DNA from: an uncultured Planctomycetaceae bacterium
Lineage (GTDB): Bacteria > Planctomycetota > Planctomycetia > Planctomycetales > Planctomycetaceae
Length of the DNA stretch: 6,998 nucleotides
NCBI GenBank assembly: GCA_903921605.1
Contig: CAIXQV010000263.1
Coordinates: 1 to 6,998, forward strand
Direction: 5' to 3'
The notes beneath the pieces were generated by a model, which was not told the DNA's origin, ran no database searches, and worked only from the letters and a program-made list of their open reading frames with translations. A program made the translations under genes and the position numbers. Below are positions 1 to 6,634 of this stretch, piece after piece; positions within the stretch are counted from its first letter, which is position 1; every line of letters starts with the position of its first letter.

Positions 1-1
1 C

Positions 2-586
2 TTTATGAATATCGCAGATCATGGTTCTGGAGGCGTTTGTCACATCCGTCACATGCACCGTGCCGCCGGTCAGTTTCCAGACCAGCCAGGAATCGATTGT
101 GCCGAAAGCCAGATCGCCGGCTTTGGCTAACTCCCGAGCACCGGGAACATTCTCCAGCATCCACGCGATCTTGGTACCGGAAAAGTATGAGTCGATCACG
201 AGCCCGGTGCGTTCGCGGAAGTCGGCCGCTCGTTTGCTCTTCTTCAGACGATCACAAAGCCCGGCGGTACGACGATCCTGCCAGACGATCGCGTTATGAA
301 TCGGTTGCCCGGTCCGACGATTCCACAGCACGGTCGTTTCACGCTGATTTGTGATCCCAATTCCAGCGACATCGGCCGCGGAAACTTTTGCCTTCTTGAG
401 TGCGGCTTTGGCAACGGCCAGTTGAGTCGTCCAGATCTCTTCCGGATCGTGTTCGACCCAGCCCGGCTGAGGAAAGAACTGAGTAAACTCCTTCTGAGCA
501 ACGGCCAGAATTGAGCCATCGTGTCCAAACACGATCGCCCGTGAACTTGTGGTGCCCTGATCAAGCGCAAGAATGCAGGAAGGCAT
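2..586 (-). CDS. glpK: Glycerol kinase, N-terminal part (gene runs off the left edge)
   Basis: FGGY-family kinase that phosphorylates glycerol with ATP to glycerol 3-phosphate in the cytoplasm. The first 195 codons are present and remain open to the window edge; a full enzyme has about 500 residues. What is seen: the phosphate-binding motif [11 protein letters not shown] at residues 6-16, [12 protein letters not shown] at 41-52, [11 protein letters not shown] at 75-85, [10 protein letters not shown] at 98-107, [12 protein letters not shown] at 128-139, [15 protein letters not shown] at 161-175 and [12 protein letters not shown] at 178-189. R82, E83, W102 and Y134 match the glycerol-contacting Arg, Glu, Trp and Tyr of the Escherichia coli enzyme, so this is glycerol kinase rather than xylulokinase. 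The ATG at 586 places the ATP motif six residues in, as expected, and is preceded by a modest TTAAGG ribosome site at 595-600. The usual Pro before the conserved Tyr is Ser133 here. No glpF or glpD is visible beside it. Confidence 0.95.
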   Translation of the reverse strand, partial: MPSCILALDQGTTSSRAIVFGHDGSILAVAQKEFTQFFPQPGWVEHDPEEIWTTQLAVAKAALKKAKVSAADVAGIGITNQRETTVLWNRRTGQPIHNAIVWQDRRTAGLCDRLKKSKRAADFRERTGLVIDSYFSGTKIAWMLENVPGARELAKAGDLAFGTIDSWLVWKLTGGTVHVTDVTNASRTMICDIHK

Positions 587-699
587 TGTGGGAACCTTAA
601 ATGAAGCAGACAGACAGTCAGGATGGCGCGGATCGTACACCACTGAGCAGAGCAGGAGAATTCTTAAAAGATTTCCAGCGGAGGTTTGTTTTGAAAACT

Positions 700-715
700 C
701 GTTAAGACCTTAACG
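700..715. promoter_or_regulatory. Perfect 7-bp dyad upstream of glpK
   Basis: CGTTAAG-ac-CTTAACG is a perfect inverted repeat with a 2-bp centre, about 115 bp upstream of the glpK start. The centre is too short for an RNA hairpin loop, so a dimeric regulator's binding site is the more likely reading. No regulator is identified. It could also be a chance palindrome or a remnant of the palindromic repeat family found elsewhere in the window, which includes a similar TTAACGGG string at 1648-1655. Confidence 0.3.
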
Positions 716-1084
716 GGTCTGCTTGAGTCCGCTTTTCCGCGAGAGACGGAAGATATTGTCCCGATCCGGAAGCCCGGTTTTCATGTTCAGTCGCGGAATT
801 GATTCGATAAGGCTGTGTCATTGGATTGAAAAGGCCTTAGGAACCAATAGCGCCGACACGTATCGCAGCGTGGCTATTGTTTCCAGTCGCACTTTTTTTC
901 AAACCTCAGGTTTTCCTCGTAGACCGACAATGACACTGTGACCAGCGATTGCTCCACACTGGTTGCGGCCTGATAGAGTTGCGATGCGATCTCGTCATGA
1001 GAACCGGGCTTCGGCGGGATCTATTACGTTGCTTTGCGATTGTTCAATGCCTGCCAGCAACTTTGCGATGAGAAGAATTTTCCG

Positions 1085-1097
1085 GTGCGCGGCGCAC
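1085..1097. promoter_or_regulatory. Perfect 6-bp dyad upstream of the Gly-rich protein gene
   Basis: GTGCGC-g-GCGCAC is a perfect palindrome with a single central base, centred about 90 bp before the ATG at 1181. Position and symmetry suit an operator, but no binding protein can be named and no convincing promoter was found next to it. Confidence 0.25.
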
Positions 1098-1168
1098 GAT
1101 TGAGACTGACTTGAAAGAACAATCCCGCGCACATTCAGCCTCAATTCATTCGGTGCAGAGAATATCGT

Positions 1169-1173
1169 GGGAG
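1169..1173 (+). promoter_or_regulatory. Ribosome binding site of the Gly-rich protein gene
   Basis: GGGAG ends 7 bases before the ATG at 1181. It supports that start over the overlapping frames in other phases, such as 1111-1533, which have no comparable site. Confidence 0.7.
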
Positions 1174-1180
1174 TTTTCAC

Positions 1181-1609
1181 ATGAGATCATTCGTAGTCTG
1201 TTTGTGTGCAGGACTGGTTCTGAGTCTCGTTCATGTGTCCTCCGCTGGACCACCCGGCGGCGGTCAGGGTGGAAAGGGCTTGGGTGGTCCCGGAGGACAG
1301 AAAGGTCCTCCCGGTCAGGGCGGTCCTCAAGGACAACACGGAAATGGTGGCCCGCCTCGACCGGGCGAAATCCTGTCAGGCTTCGTTCAGGACCAATTAC
1401 AGCTTACAGACGCTCAACGCCAGCAATTGGCAACACTGCAGAGTCAGGTCGACGCGCAGTTAGCTCAGATCCTGACGGCTCAACAGGTCCAGCAACTGGC
1501 CGCCGGACCTCCGATGGGAGGCCCGGGCGGTAGACAGCAGGCCGTTAATCAGAACGGAAATAGCAGTTCACGATCGAAGAGTGGTCGCTCAGGAAGGAAC
1601 AACAAGTAA
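1181..1609 (+). CDS. Small secreted Gly-rich protein with collagen-like tract and two LTxxQ motifs
   Basis: 142 residues. Residues 1-22 form a signal peptide: MRSF, a hydrophobic core, and SSA before a likely signal peptidase I cut ahead of Gly23. From Gly27 to residue 59 there are eleven consecutive Gly-X-Y triplets, including GPPGQGGPQGQHGNGGPP at 42-59. A helical segment follows with LTDAQ at 75-79 and LTAQQ at 98-102, the two-LTxxQ arrangement of the CpxP/Spy/ZraP periplasmic chaperone superfamily. The tail from about 109 is Gly/Ser/Asn/Arg-rich, basic and probably disordered. The start is supported by a good ribosome site and the signal peptide. It is monocistronic and converges on the DUF1080 gene. 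Inference: an exported envelope or periplasmic protein, perhaps stress-related. The Spy-like assignment rests only on the motifs. The Gly-X-Y run may be a by-product of Gly richness, because Pro is sparse in half the triplets. Confidence 0.8.
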   Translation: MRSFVVCLCAGLVLSLVHVSSAGPPGGGQGGKGLGGPGGQKGPPGQGGPQGQHGNGGPPRPGEILSGFVQDQLQLTDAQRQQLATLQSQVDAQLAQILTAQQVQQLAAGPPMGGPGGRQQAVNQNGNSSSRSKSGRSGRNNK

Positions 1610-1650
1610 AAAGCTGTTGAAACTTTCAAAGCGGCGAGATCCGGACGTTA

Positions 1651-1758
1651 ACGGGCTGTTGATTTAATCGAGTATCGATCGTTTTCGTTTAACGGCGAGC
1701 CGCAGGCGTAGGCGAAATCAGCAGCGCCTGCGGCTTGCCGTTAAACGACTAAGTCAAC
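1651..1758. repeat. Palindromic intergenic repeat, copy A (core)
   Basis: Nested inverted repeat. The inner arms are 1686-1708 and 1725-1747, 23 bp each, with one G/T mismatch and a 16-base loop. The outer arms GTTGATTTAATCG (1658-1670) and CGACTAAGTCAAC (1746-1758) match at 11 of 13. A 15-base asymmetric spacer lies on the left only (1671-1685). Weaker symmetry extends out to about 1641 and 1779 (CCGGACGTTAACG against TAACGCGTTCCGG), and another arm-like string, GATTAAGTCAACA, lies at 1782-1794. Copy B at 6746-6856 aligns over the whole core with 7 substitutions and 3 short indels. It lies between the convergent 3' ends of the Gly-rich and DUF1080 genes, so its hairpin could end transcription from both sides, although no U-tract follows. 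It is a REP- or MITE-like extragenic element and carries no ORF. Confidence 0.85.
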
Positions 1759-1815
1759 AGACGCGCTAACGCGTTCCGGCTGATTAAGTCAACACTCTGA
1801 TGCAGCCAAAGGAGA

Positions 1816-2685
1816 TCAGGGGATCTCTTTCGGCAATGGTCGTAGTTCCATTTTGCGAACGAACATCTCTGCTCCCTCGGTCTGCAGCAGAATCTTGCCT
1901 TGTCGCGGCTGCACGTTCTCCGCGCGATTCACGATGACTCCGTTAACGCGATAAGTCAGCGTGTCACCTTTGACAAAGCATTCCAGAGTCGTCCATTCCT
2001 GACCGGGGCTCTCCACATCTTTTGCCCCGCGGAAGTTGATCTCATCTTTCCAGTCAGGATCGCGTCCGGACCAATTGATTCGCCCCGCCGTGAAGGTTTC
2101 CTTTTTTCCTCCCGGAGTCCAGACCGCTTCGCTGTCGCGATCGCGTGAAATCGCACAAGTCGCTTCAGCATGAAGAATGTTGCCAGCTTCGTCCACACCT
2201 TGCAGCACGAGGATATCGCCGACGCCACCTTCGATGATCTGGCATTCGACGGAGTTCATCCATGGGCCCGGAGCTTCTTTGGTTCCGCCGAAGTTTCCAT
2301 CCGGCCCCTGGCAGTGCAGCAGAATTCCTCCATCGCGAGCCGCCTTAACTCGATTTCGAAAGGTCGCCGTTCCCCAGCGGTATTCCATGTACAGATAATA
2401 GTCAGCATATTCTTTGTGAGTGATGAGTCCTCCGAAGCCGTCGCCGGAGATCCGCAGCGTGCCATCGGGCTGCATGGCGAAAACTCCGCGAGGATCCTCG
2501 TGACGATCATCCGTCAGCCACGTATACCAGTGCTGCTTTAATTCGCCGGAGACGAGTGCAATCGTTTTCGTTGGAACGATGGCTTTTGCAGGTTCAATGG
2601 GATCAGCCGCCGAACTGAATTGCGAGCCAACACCAATCGCCGCGATCGCCAGAACCAACAGGCGTAACCAGAATGAACGGACCAT
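1816..2685 (-). CDS. Secreted 3-keto-disaccharide hydrolase-like (DUF1080) protein
   Basis: 289 residues. A signal peptide covers about residues 1-27 (VRSFWLRLL, an Ala/Ile-rich core, then SSAA before DP). The rest is one jelly-roll-like DUF1080 domain, a concanavalin-like fold seen in 3-keto-glycoside/disaccharide hydrolases. Recognisable stretches are GFGGLITHKEYADYYLYMEY (83-102), RDGGILLHCQGPDG (117-130), PWMNSVECQIIEGGVGD (141-157), EWTTLECFVKGD (230-241) and GKILLQTEGAEMFVRKMEL (263-281). Members are abundant in Planctomycetota and are probably exported for glycan breakdown; the exact substrate cannot be read here. The start is set at ATG 2685. A TTG at 2691 lengthens the frame by two codons, but a strong AAAAGGAGGG site (2694-2703) sits 8 bases before the ATG and only about 3 before the TTG. 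It stands alone, converging with the Gly-rich gene. Confidence 0.85.
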   Translation of the reverse strand: MVRSFWLRLLVLAIAAIGVGSQFSSAADPIEPAKAIVPTKTIALVSGELKQHWYTWLTDDRHEDPRGVFAMQPDGTLRISGDGFGGLITHKEYADYYLYMEYRWGTATFRNRVKAARDGGILLHCQGPDGNFGGTKEAPGPWMNSVECQIIEGGVGDILVLQGVDEAGNILHAEATCAISRDRDSEAVWTPGGKKETFTAGRINWSGRDPDWKDEINFRGAKDVESPGQEWTTLECFVKGDTLTYRVNGVIVNRAENVQPRQGKILLQTEGAEMFVRKMELRPLPKEIP

Positions 2686-2693
2686 TCTCAAGA

Positions 2694-2703
2694 CCCTCCT
2701 TTT
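2694..2703 (-). promoter_or_regulatory. Ribosome binding site that fixes the DUF1080 start
   Basis: On the minus strand AAAAGGAGGG ends 8 bases before the ATG at 2685. The spacing is right for this ATG and too short for the in-frame TTG at 2691. Confidence 0.8.
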
Positions 2704-3045
2704 CAGAGTTCAGGTGGGAAATCAGTCGAGTATCATGGATACAGAATCCTTTTTGCTGCTAACACGCACAACCGCATAGCAGCCAAGGGATCCGGCCAAC
2801 CGCCTTATTCTGAAGATCTCAAGCAATCGCGCCCATTCTCCCAGCGGGATTCTCACCCGGCAAACGATAAGACCATGGAGCTTGAGTGGACAAAAGTCGT
2901 GTCACCGATGGCTGGCAACGGCATTCTAAAACCAAACGGGGCGAAACAATCAAGCAATCGCCCGCTCCGGTGAAAGGCAACTGGAAGGACTGAGTTCGGA
3001 GTTAGGTCGCCTCAACAATTGGTCTGTATTCGTCGGTTTCGTCAG
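2704..3045. other. Intergenic region between the DUF1080 and M56 genes, no gene seen
   Basis: It lies upstream of the DUF1080 gene and downstream of the M56 gene, so it should carry the promoter of the first and the 3' end of the second. I see no clear promoter pair, terminator hairpin or RNA gene. The only structure noticed is a 12-bp direct repeat, TCAAGCAATCGC, at 2819-2830 and 2950-2961. Confidence 0.5.
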
Positions 3046-6000
3046 CTATCGCACTTGAGCGTAGATCACGTCGAAAAGTTGGGGTTGCCCTTGAACTGGC
3101 ACAACGGAGATCACTCTACCATCCGCCTTTAAAGGTATCTCTACCAGCTTTCCACTGACTATTGCCTCTTCATTCCTCCAGTTTACGGCGAGTCGAATTC
3201 GTTCCGCGACACCTTCGATCAGGCTGGGAATCAGTAGTTCTGCTCGCCCAGAACGATCCGTTGTTGCGTGTTGAGGAGCACCAAATCGCTGTGTACTCCA
3301 TTTATGCCAGTTCTTTGCTCCCACGCGAATTTCAGCGACTGCGACCGAGACACCTTCAATCGGCTCGCCGTTGTGGTCGACCACCATGATTTTGCGACTT
3401 GCTACTGGCTGATCCTGTTCAAGATAGTTTGCTTCCGGCTCCGCACGTTCAAGGTAGATCGTCGACTCACTGATTTCGCCTGCCAGCAGATCCATGTAGC
3501 CCACATCTTTACTGATATAATGTCTCGGACTGAGCGGCTGATACAACGGAGATTCAGGAAGCAGAAATCCTTCGGCTTTTACCATGAAACTTAGTCTGCA
3601 ATCTGCGGGCAGGTTTCGAATCATTGCTCGCCCATTCGCATCCGAAAGTACCTCATGATACGAACGATTCTCCCATGCCTTCTGCTTGTTACGGAACGTA
3701 CCCCGTGGTGTTCTGGAAGGTTCACCCTTTAGCGTTGAGAATGGAGAAACATCATAGAGGATGTCCTCCGCAAGATTTGAATTGTTAAAGGAACCGAGTC
3801 CCGGAGGGAACGCTCCTGAGAATATCGTCGTGGCATTTAGGTGGAAGCTCACGGCGGCACCGGATACAGGTTTGCCCGAAGGATCAAGGATCCGGAGATT
3901 GCAGGAGGCTGTGGGGCGGCATTTCACAAGTACCTCCACGCTCTCTGAATCTACGGGCACCATTTGGGGCCAGATGTTGACGCCGCTGAGATACCTTCGG
4001 AGTGCTTCAGACGTCTTTATGTCGCCCCCATTATGGGCCCGTAGTAATTTGCTGAGTTCATCAATCGGAGGATTCGCTGACATGAATCCATCTACAATCG
4101 CATGAATCTGAGCGAGTCCTCCAGAGGGGACAGATTCGAAGACAAACGTTCCGTCTGGTTGTACAGCCGCTGAATCTTCCCAGATCCACGAATTCCTCCA
4201 TGGAGATGCTGGCCGATCAGAGACCTCACTCGTTGGCATTTCAAGCCTGTGATTCGGTCCCTCGCAGACTCGCAATTGGACGTAACCCTCGCCGACTGGC
4301 CGTGGTACGGAATCATCCAACTTCCCGGTAATCCTGACTCCAGGCTTCAACAGCACGTCTATAACACCCTCCGCTCCCGGTTGAGCTGTTTCCAAATCAA
4401 TGAGATCACTAAACAGGAGTAGACCGTTCTGCGTAGCGGTAACGACTCGCATCAATCGTCGATTCAGTTCAATTGGCGGAGATTTGACCGTCCCATCTGC
4501 CTGAGGAGTAAACTCGCTCCCCCAGTGTCCGTGATTGCCAGCCAGCATGGGCACTGTTTTTCGCAGAAGATCACCAGTCTGATCAAAAGCCCGAATGCGA
4601 ATTATACGGCCGCGCTTGAGGCGAATCTTCGATTCACCGATCGCCGGCCGCTGGTCGCGGAACTCGCTGAATCCATCAGCGACTATGGTCATGTAAACCT
4701 TATTCGCTTCTAATGGAGCCTCCACTGTAAGAATGCCTTGCTCCTTCGTTTTTGCGGCGATCAGCCAATTCTTCGGGGACGGCACTTGGCCGTCCTGCTG
4801 AAACGAAAGTCGAACGTCGGCACCAACGACGGGCTCCTCATTTTCGTCAAGCACATGAATGGAACGCTGCCGCGCATTTGGCTTGGCGGCGGGAGAATCA
4901 TTCTGTCCGGCAACCGGTAGCGCATCTCCATCAACGTCCGGTGTGGCATCATCATCTCGACTCGCTGTGGTCGGATTAACGAGTGTGGCCTTTGCCTTTT
5001 CGGCAGGATCGGAAGCGAACAAAGATGTCAGCATCAGGACTAACGACATCACCACAACCAACATCCCCATGATCGTGCCTCCGGCAGATGATGGGGTGGT
5101 TTGAGGCGTGATTAGCAGACGTCGCACTCGAGCAGTCAGGTCGCCTCCGGTCGCGGCCATCGCTGGAACTATCGCTTTCTGTCGAAGTTCTTCCAGCGTG
5201 AGCAGCGTCCTTGCGAAGACGGCTTTGTCGACGTCCAGGCCGAGAGCGATATCGTCGCAGCAGAGTTCTCGTTCGTGACGAATTCGTGACGACAGCCACC
5301 AAACTGCGGGATGATAAAACAGCAATGTCTCCGCAATCACTTGCAGCGTATTGATCAGCCAGTCATGACGGCGAACATGAGCCAGCTCGTGAGCCAGAAC
5401 GGCTTCCAGTTGTGAAGACGTCAGCCCTGTGATGACGCTCGCCGGCAGCAGAATCATCGGATGGACATAGCCAACAACCAGCGGGACTTTGACCAGAGCG
5501 GACTCGGCAATTCGCACAGCGCGCGTAAGTCGCAGTTTTTGTATCAGCGTATTCAAGGTTGATTGAATCGACTCCGGCACGGGCTGCAAACCTGTATGAC
5601 GCAATCGCCACTGAATCCATAGGCCCCAGATGGGACGGATGGAGCAAATCAGTACTCCCAATAACCACACTCCGACCAGAATTGGCAAATGTGGTTTGAT
5701 CGACCGAGCGATTTTCTCGATGGAGTCGCGGACGAGAGTGACTATCAATGCTGGCTTCCGATCTAGCAGCAAAGCTGAGGCTGACGTTTCACTGGTGGCG
5801 TCGATGCTGACTTCGGAAGTCTGTGCAGAGGCCTTCACATGTCCCGCCTCAGCAGCCAAAGGAATCAGCATAGCCTCAACGGGCCGCACATCCCCAAACC
5901 CCACCGAGCCTGCCTCGGTGGTCACAGGCCTCTGTACCACTGAAGCCACTTCTCGCCCAGCCTCCGTTTGTTCTTCAGTCTGCGACGCCATCCTCAGGGG

Positions 6001-6228
6001 AACTGGCTCTACAGAAACCAAACACCACGTCGCCACTGGCCCTACCGCCATCAAGGCCAGCATCGCAACCGCCATCGCGTACCGCATCCGAGCCGATCGA
6101 TTTCGCAGCAATCGAAGCAACACCGCAGCCAGTACGGCCACGATCGCCAATTGCCACAGCGAATGCACCAGCATCCATCCCAGACGTTCAACCCAAACCG
6201 GAACGACCACCACCTGAATCGGCATCAT
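3046..6228 (-). CDS. M56/BlaR1-type membrane metalloprotease sensor with Ig-like C-terminal modules
   Basis: 1060 residues. The predicted layout is BlaR1-like: TM1 about 18-40, TM2 51-72, TM3 181-201, a cytoplasmic zinc-protease loop, and TM4 386-404. The loop has AVLAHELAHVRRHDW at 275-289 (zinc ligands H280 and H284, catalytic E281) and RHERELCCDD at 317-326, which supplies the third ligand Glu. BlaR1 has a penicillin-binding sensor after TM4. This protein instead has about 600 residues of beta-rich modules like carboxypeptidase-regulatory/Ig-like repeats: VLDENEEPVVGADVRL near 459-474, ILDPSGKPVSGAAVSF near 780-795 and VVDHNGEPIEGVSVAV near 949-964, with a looser one near 630-655. I see no SxxK-type acylation site in a plausible context. 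The TM2-TM3 loop (73-180) is long and Ser/Thr/Glu/Ala-rich. The start overlaps the blaI-like stop as ATGA, implying translational coupling. Expected role: sense an extracytoplasmic signal and inactivate the BlaI-like repressor by proteolysis. The signal is unknown. Confidence 0.88.
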   Translation of the reverse strand: MMPIQVVVVPVWVERLGWMLVHSLWQLAIVAVLAAVLLRLLRNRSARMRYAMAVAMLALMAVGPVATWCLVSVEPVPLRMASQTEEQTEAGREVASVVQRPVTTEAGSVGFGDVRPVEAMLIPLAAEAGHVKASAQTSEVSIDATSETSASALLLDRKPALIVTLVRDSIEKIARSIKPHLPILVGVWLLGVLICSIRPIWGLWIQWRLRHTGLQPVPESIQSTLNTLIQKLRLTRAVRIAESALVKVPLVVGYVHPMILLPASVITGLTSSQLEAVLAHELAHVRRHDWLINTLQVIAETLLFYHPAVWWLSSRIRHERELCCDDIALGLDVDKAVFARTLLTLEELRQKAIVPAMAATGGDLTARVRRLLITPQTTPSSAGGTIMGMLVVVMSLVLMLTSLFASDPAEKAKATLVNPTTASRDDDATPDVDGDALPVAGQNDSPAAKPNARQRSIHVLDENEEPVVGADVRLSFQQDGQVPSPKNWLIAAKTKEQGILTVEAPLEANKVYMTIVADGFSEFRDQRPAIGESKIRLKRGRIIRIRAFDQTGDLLRKTVPMLAGNHGHWGSEFTPQADGTVKSPPIELNRRLMRVVTATQNGLLLFSDLIDLETAQPGAEGVIDVLLKPGVRITGKLDDSVPRPVGEGYVQLRVCEGPNHRLEMPTSEVSDRPASPWRNSWIWEDSAAVQPDGTFVFESVPSGGLAQIHAIVDGFMSANPPIDELSKLLRAHNGGDIKTSEALRRYLSGVNIWPQMVPVDSESVEVLVKCRPTASCNLRILDPSGKPVSGAAVSFHLNATTIFSGAFPPGLGSFNNSNLAEDILYDVSPFSTLKGEPSRTPRGTFRNKQKAWENRSYHEVLSDANGRAMIRNLPADCRLSFMVKAEGFLLPESPLYQPLSPRHYISKDVGYMDLLAGEISESTIYLERAEPEANYLEQDQPVASRKIMVVDHNGEPIEGVSVAVAEIRVGAKNWHKWSTQRFGAPQHATTDRSGRAELLIPSLIEGVAERIRLAVNWRNEEAIVSGKLVEIPLKADGRVISVVPVQGQPQLFDVIYAQVR

Positions 6229-6614
6229 GGCTTCTTCCCTTCCAGCTCGTCGACGATTCTGCGAACTTCCGCCAGCTCATCCGCCGACGCTTTTCCGGAT
6301 GACAACGCCTGCAGCACGAGACTCATCGCCGAGCCGTTGTAAACCTTCTCGATCAGGTCGCCCAGCATTCTCTTCTGAGTCACCTTCTGGCTCATCGCCG
6401 CGCGGTAAACCTGCGGGGTCACTGTCTCATCGCGTTTGACAAGACCTTTCTCGAGCATCACGGACAACATCTTGACGGTGGTTGAATACGTCGTGCCCTT
6501 GATCTCCGTCAGCCCGTTGTGGACCTCCCGCGCCGTCGAGCCACCGCTTTCCCAGAGAATTCGAAGGATCTGCAGCTCGACTTCTGTCGGCTGACTGGAA
6601 ACCGCCCGTGCCAT
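6225..6614 (-). CDS. BlaI/MecI/CopY-family transcriptional repressor
   Basis: 129 residues, the usual family length (about 120-130). The N-terminal winged helix begins QPTEVELQILRILWESGGSTAREV (8-31). The recognition-helix region is TTYSTTVKMLSVMLEKGLVKR (41-61), followed by the wing PQVYRAAMSQ (67-76). A C-terminal dimerisation helix region is at 81-126 (KRMLGDLIEKVYNGSAMSLV, then ELAEVRRIVDEL). It should bind DNA as a dimer and repress its own operon with the M56 protease. The ATG at 6614 has an AGGAG site (6621-6625) 6 bases upstream. The stop TGA overlaps the protease start by 4 bases, the standard paired arrangement. The position matching the Asn-Phe cleavage bond of staphylococcal BlaI/MecI appears to be Gln102-Ala103 here (alignment from memory). 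With no beta-lactamase gene nearby, the symbol blaI is not assigned. Confidence 0.92.
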   Translation of the reverse strand: MARAVSSQPTEVELQILRILWESGGSTAREVHNGLTEIKGTTYSTTVKMLSVMLEKGLVKRDETVTPQVYRAAMSQKVTQKRMLGDLIEKVYNGSAMSLVLQALSSGKASADELAEVRRIVDELEGKKP

Positions 6615-6620
6615 GATTCA

Positions 6621-6625
6621 CTCCT
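6621..6625 (-). promoter_or_regulatory. Ribosome binding site of the BlaI-like gene
   Basis: AGGAG on the minus strand, 6 bases before the ATG at 6614, supports that start codon. Confidence 0.75.
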
Positions 6626-6634
6626 GCCGGAAAT

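Larger units (their letters stand above)
587..1180. other. 594-bp intergenic region between divergent glpK and the Gly-rich protein gene
   Basis: It separates two divergent genes, so it should carry both promoters. I could not assign convincing -35/-10 pairs for either. Two short perfect dyads stand out (700-715 and 1085-1097, listed separately). The open frames crossing it (for example 723-941 plus, starting at TTG, and 995-1180 minus, starting at GTG) lack a recognisable product, signal peptide or good ribosome site and look like chance. No tRNA, rRNA or mobile gene is visible. Confidence 0.6.

Noticed and set aside
723..941. Plus-strand 72-codon frame in the glpK upstream region
   Set aside because: TTG start, no ribosome site, no recognisable domain, and it crosses likely regulatory DNA.
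995..1180. Minus-strand 61-codon frame upstream of the Gly-rich gene
   Set aside because: GTG start abutting the plus-strand gene, without a ribosome site or recognisable product; probably chance.
1111..1533. Plus-strand open frame of 140 codons overlapping the Gly-rich gene
   Set aside because: The product is Arg/Ser-rich, typical of a shifted reading of GGN/CCN codons. It has no ribosome site, whereas the frame at 1181 has a signal peptide and a good GGGAG.
1617..1629. TTGAAA-c-TTTCAA palindrome just after the Gly-rich gene stop
   Set aside because: AT-rich 6-bp arms with a one-base centre cannot make a stable terminator hairpin; probably chance.
5630..6217. Plus-strand open frame of 195 codons
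   Set aside because: It lies antisense to the membrane and loop part of the M56 gene. Its Ser/Thr/Ala-rich product shows no domain, and the opposite strand encodes clear M56 motifs.
3046..6614. Reading the operon as a beta-lactam resistance system
   Set aside because: The BlaI and M56 halves match, but the sensor domain is not penicillin-binding in appearance and no beta-lactamase or PBP2a gene is in the window.
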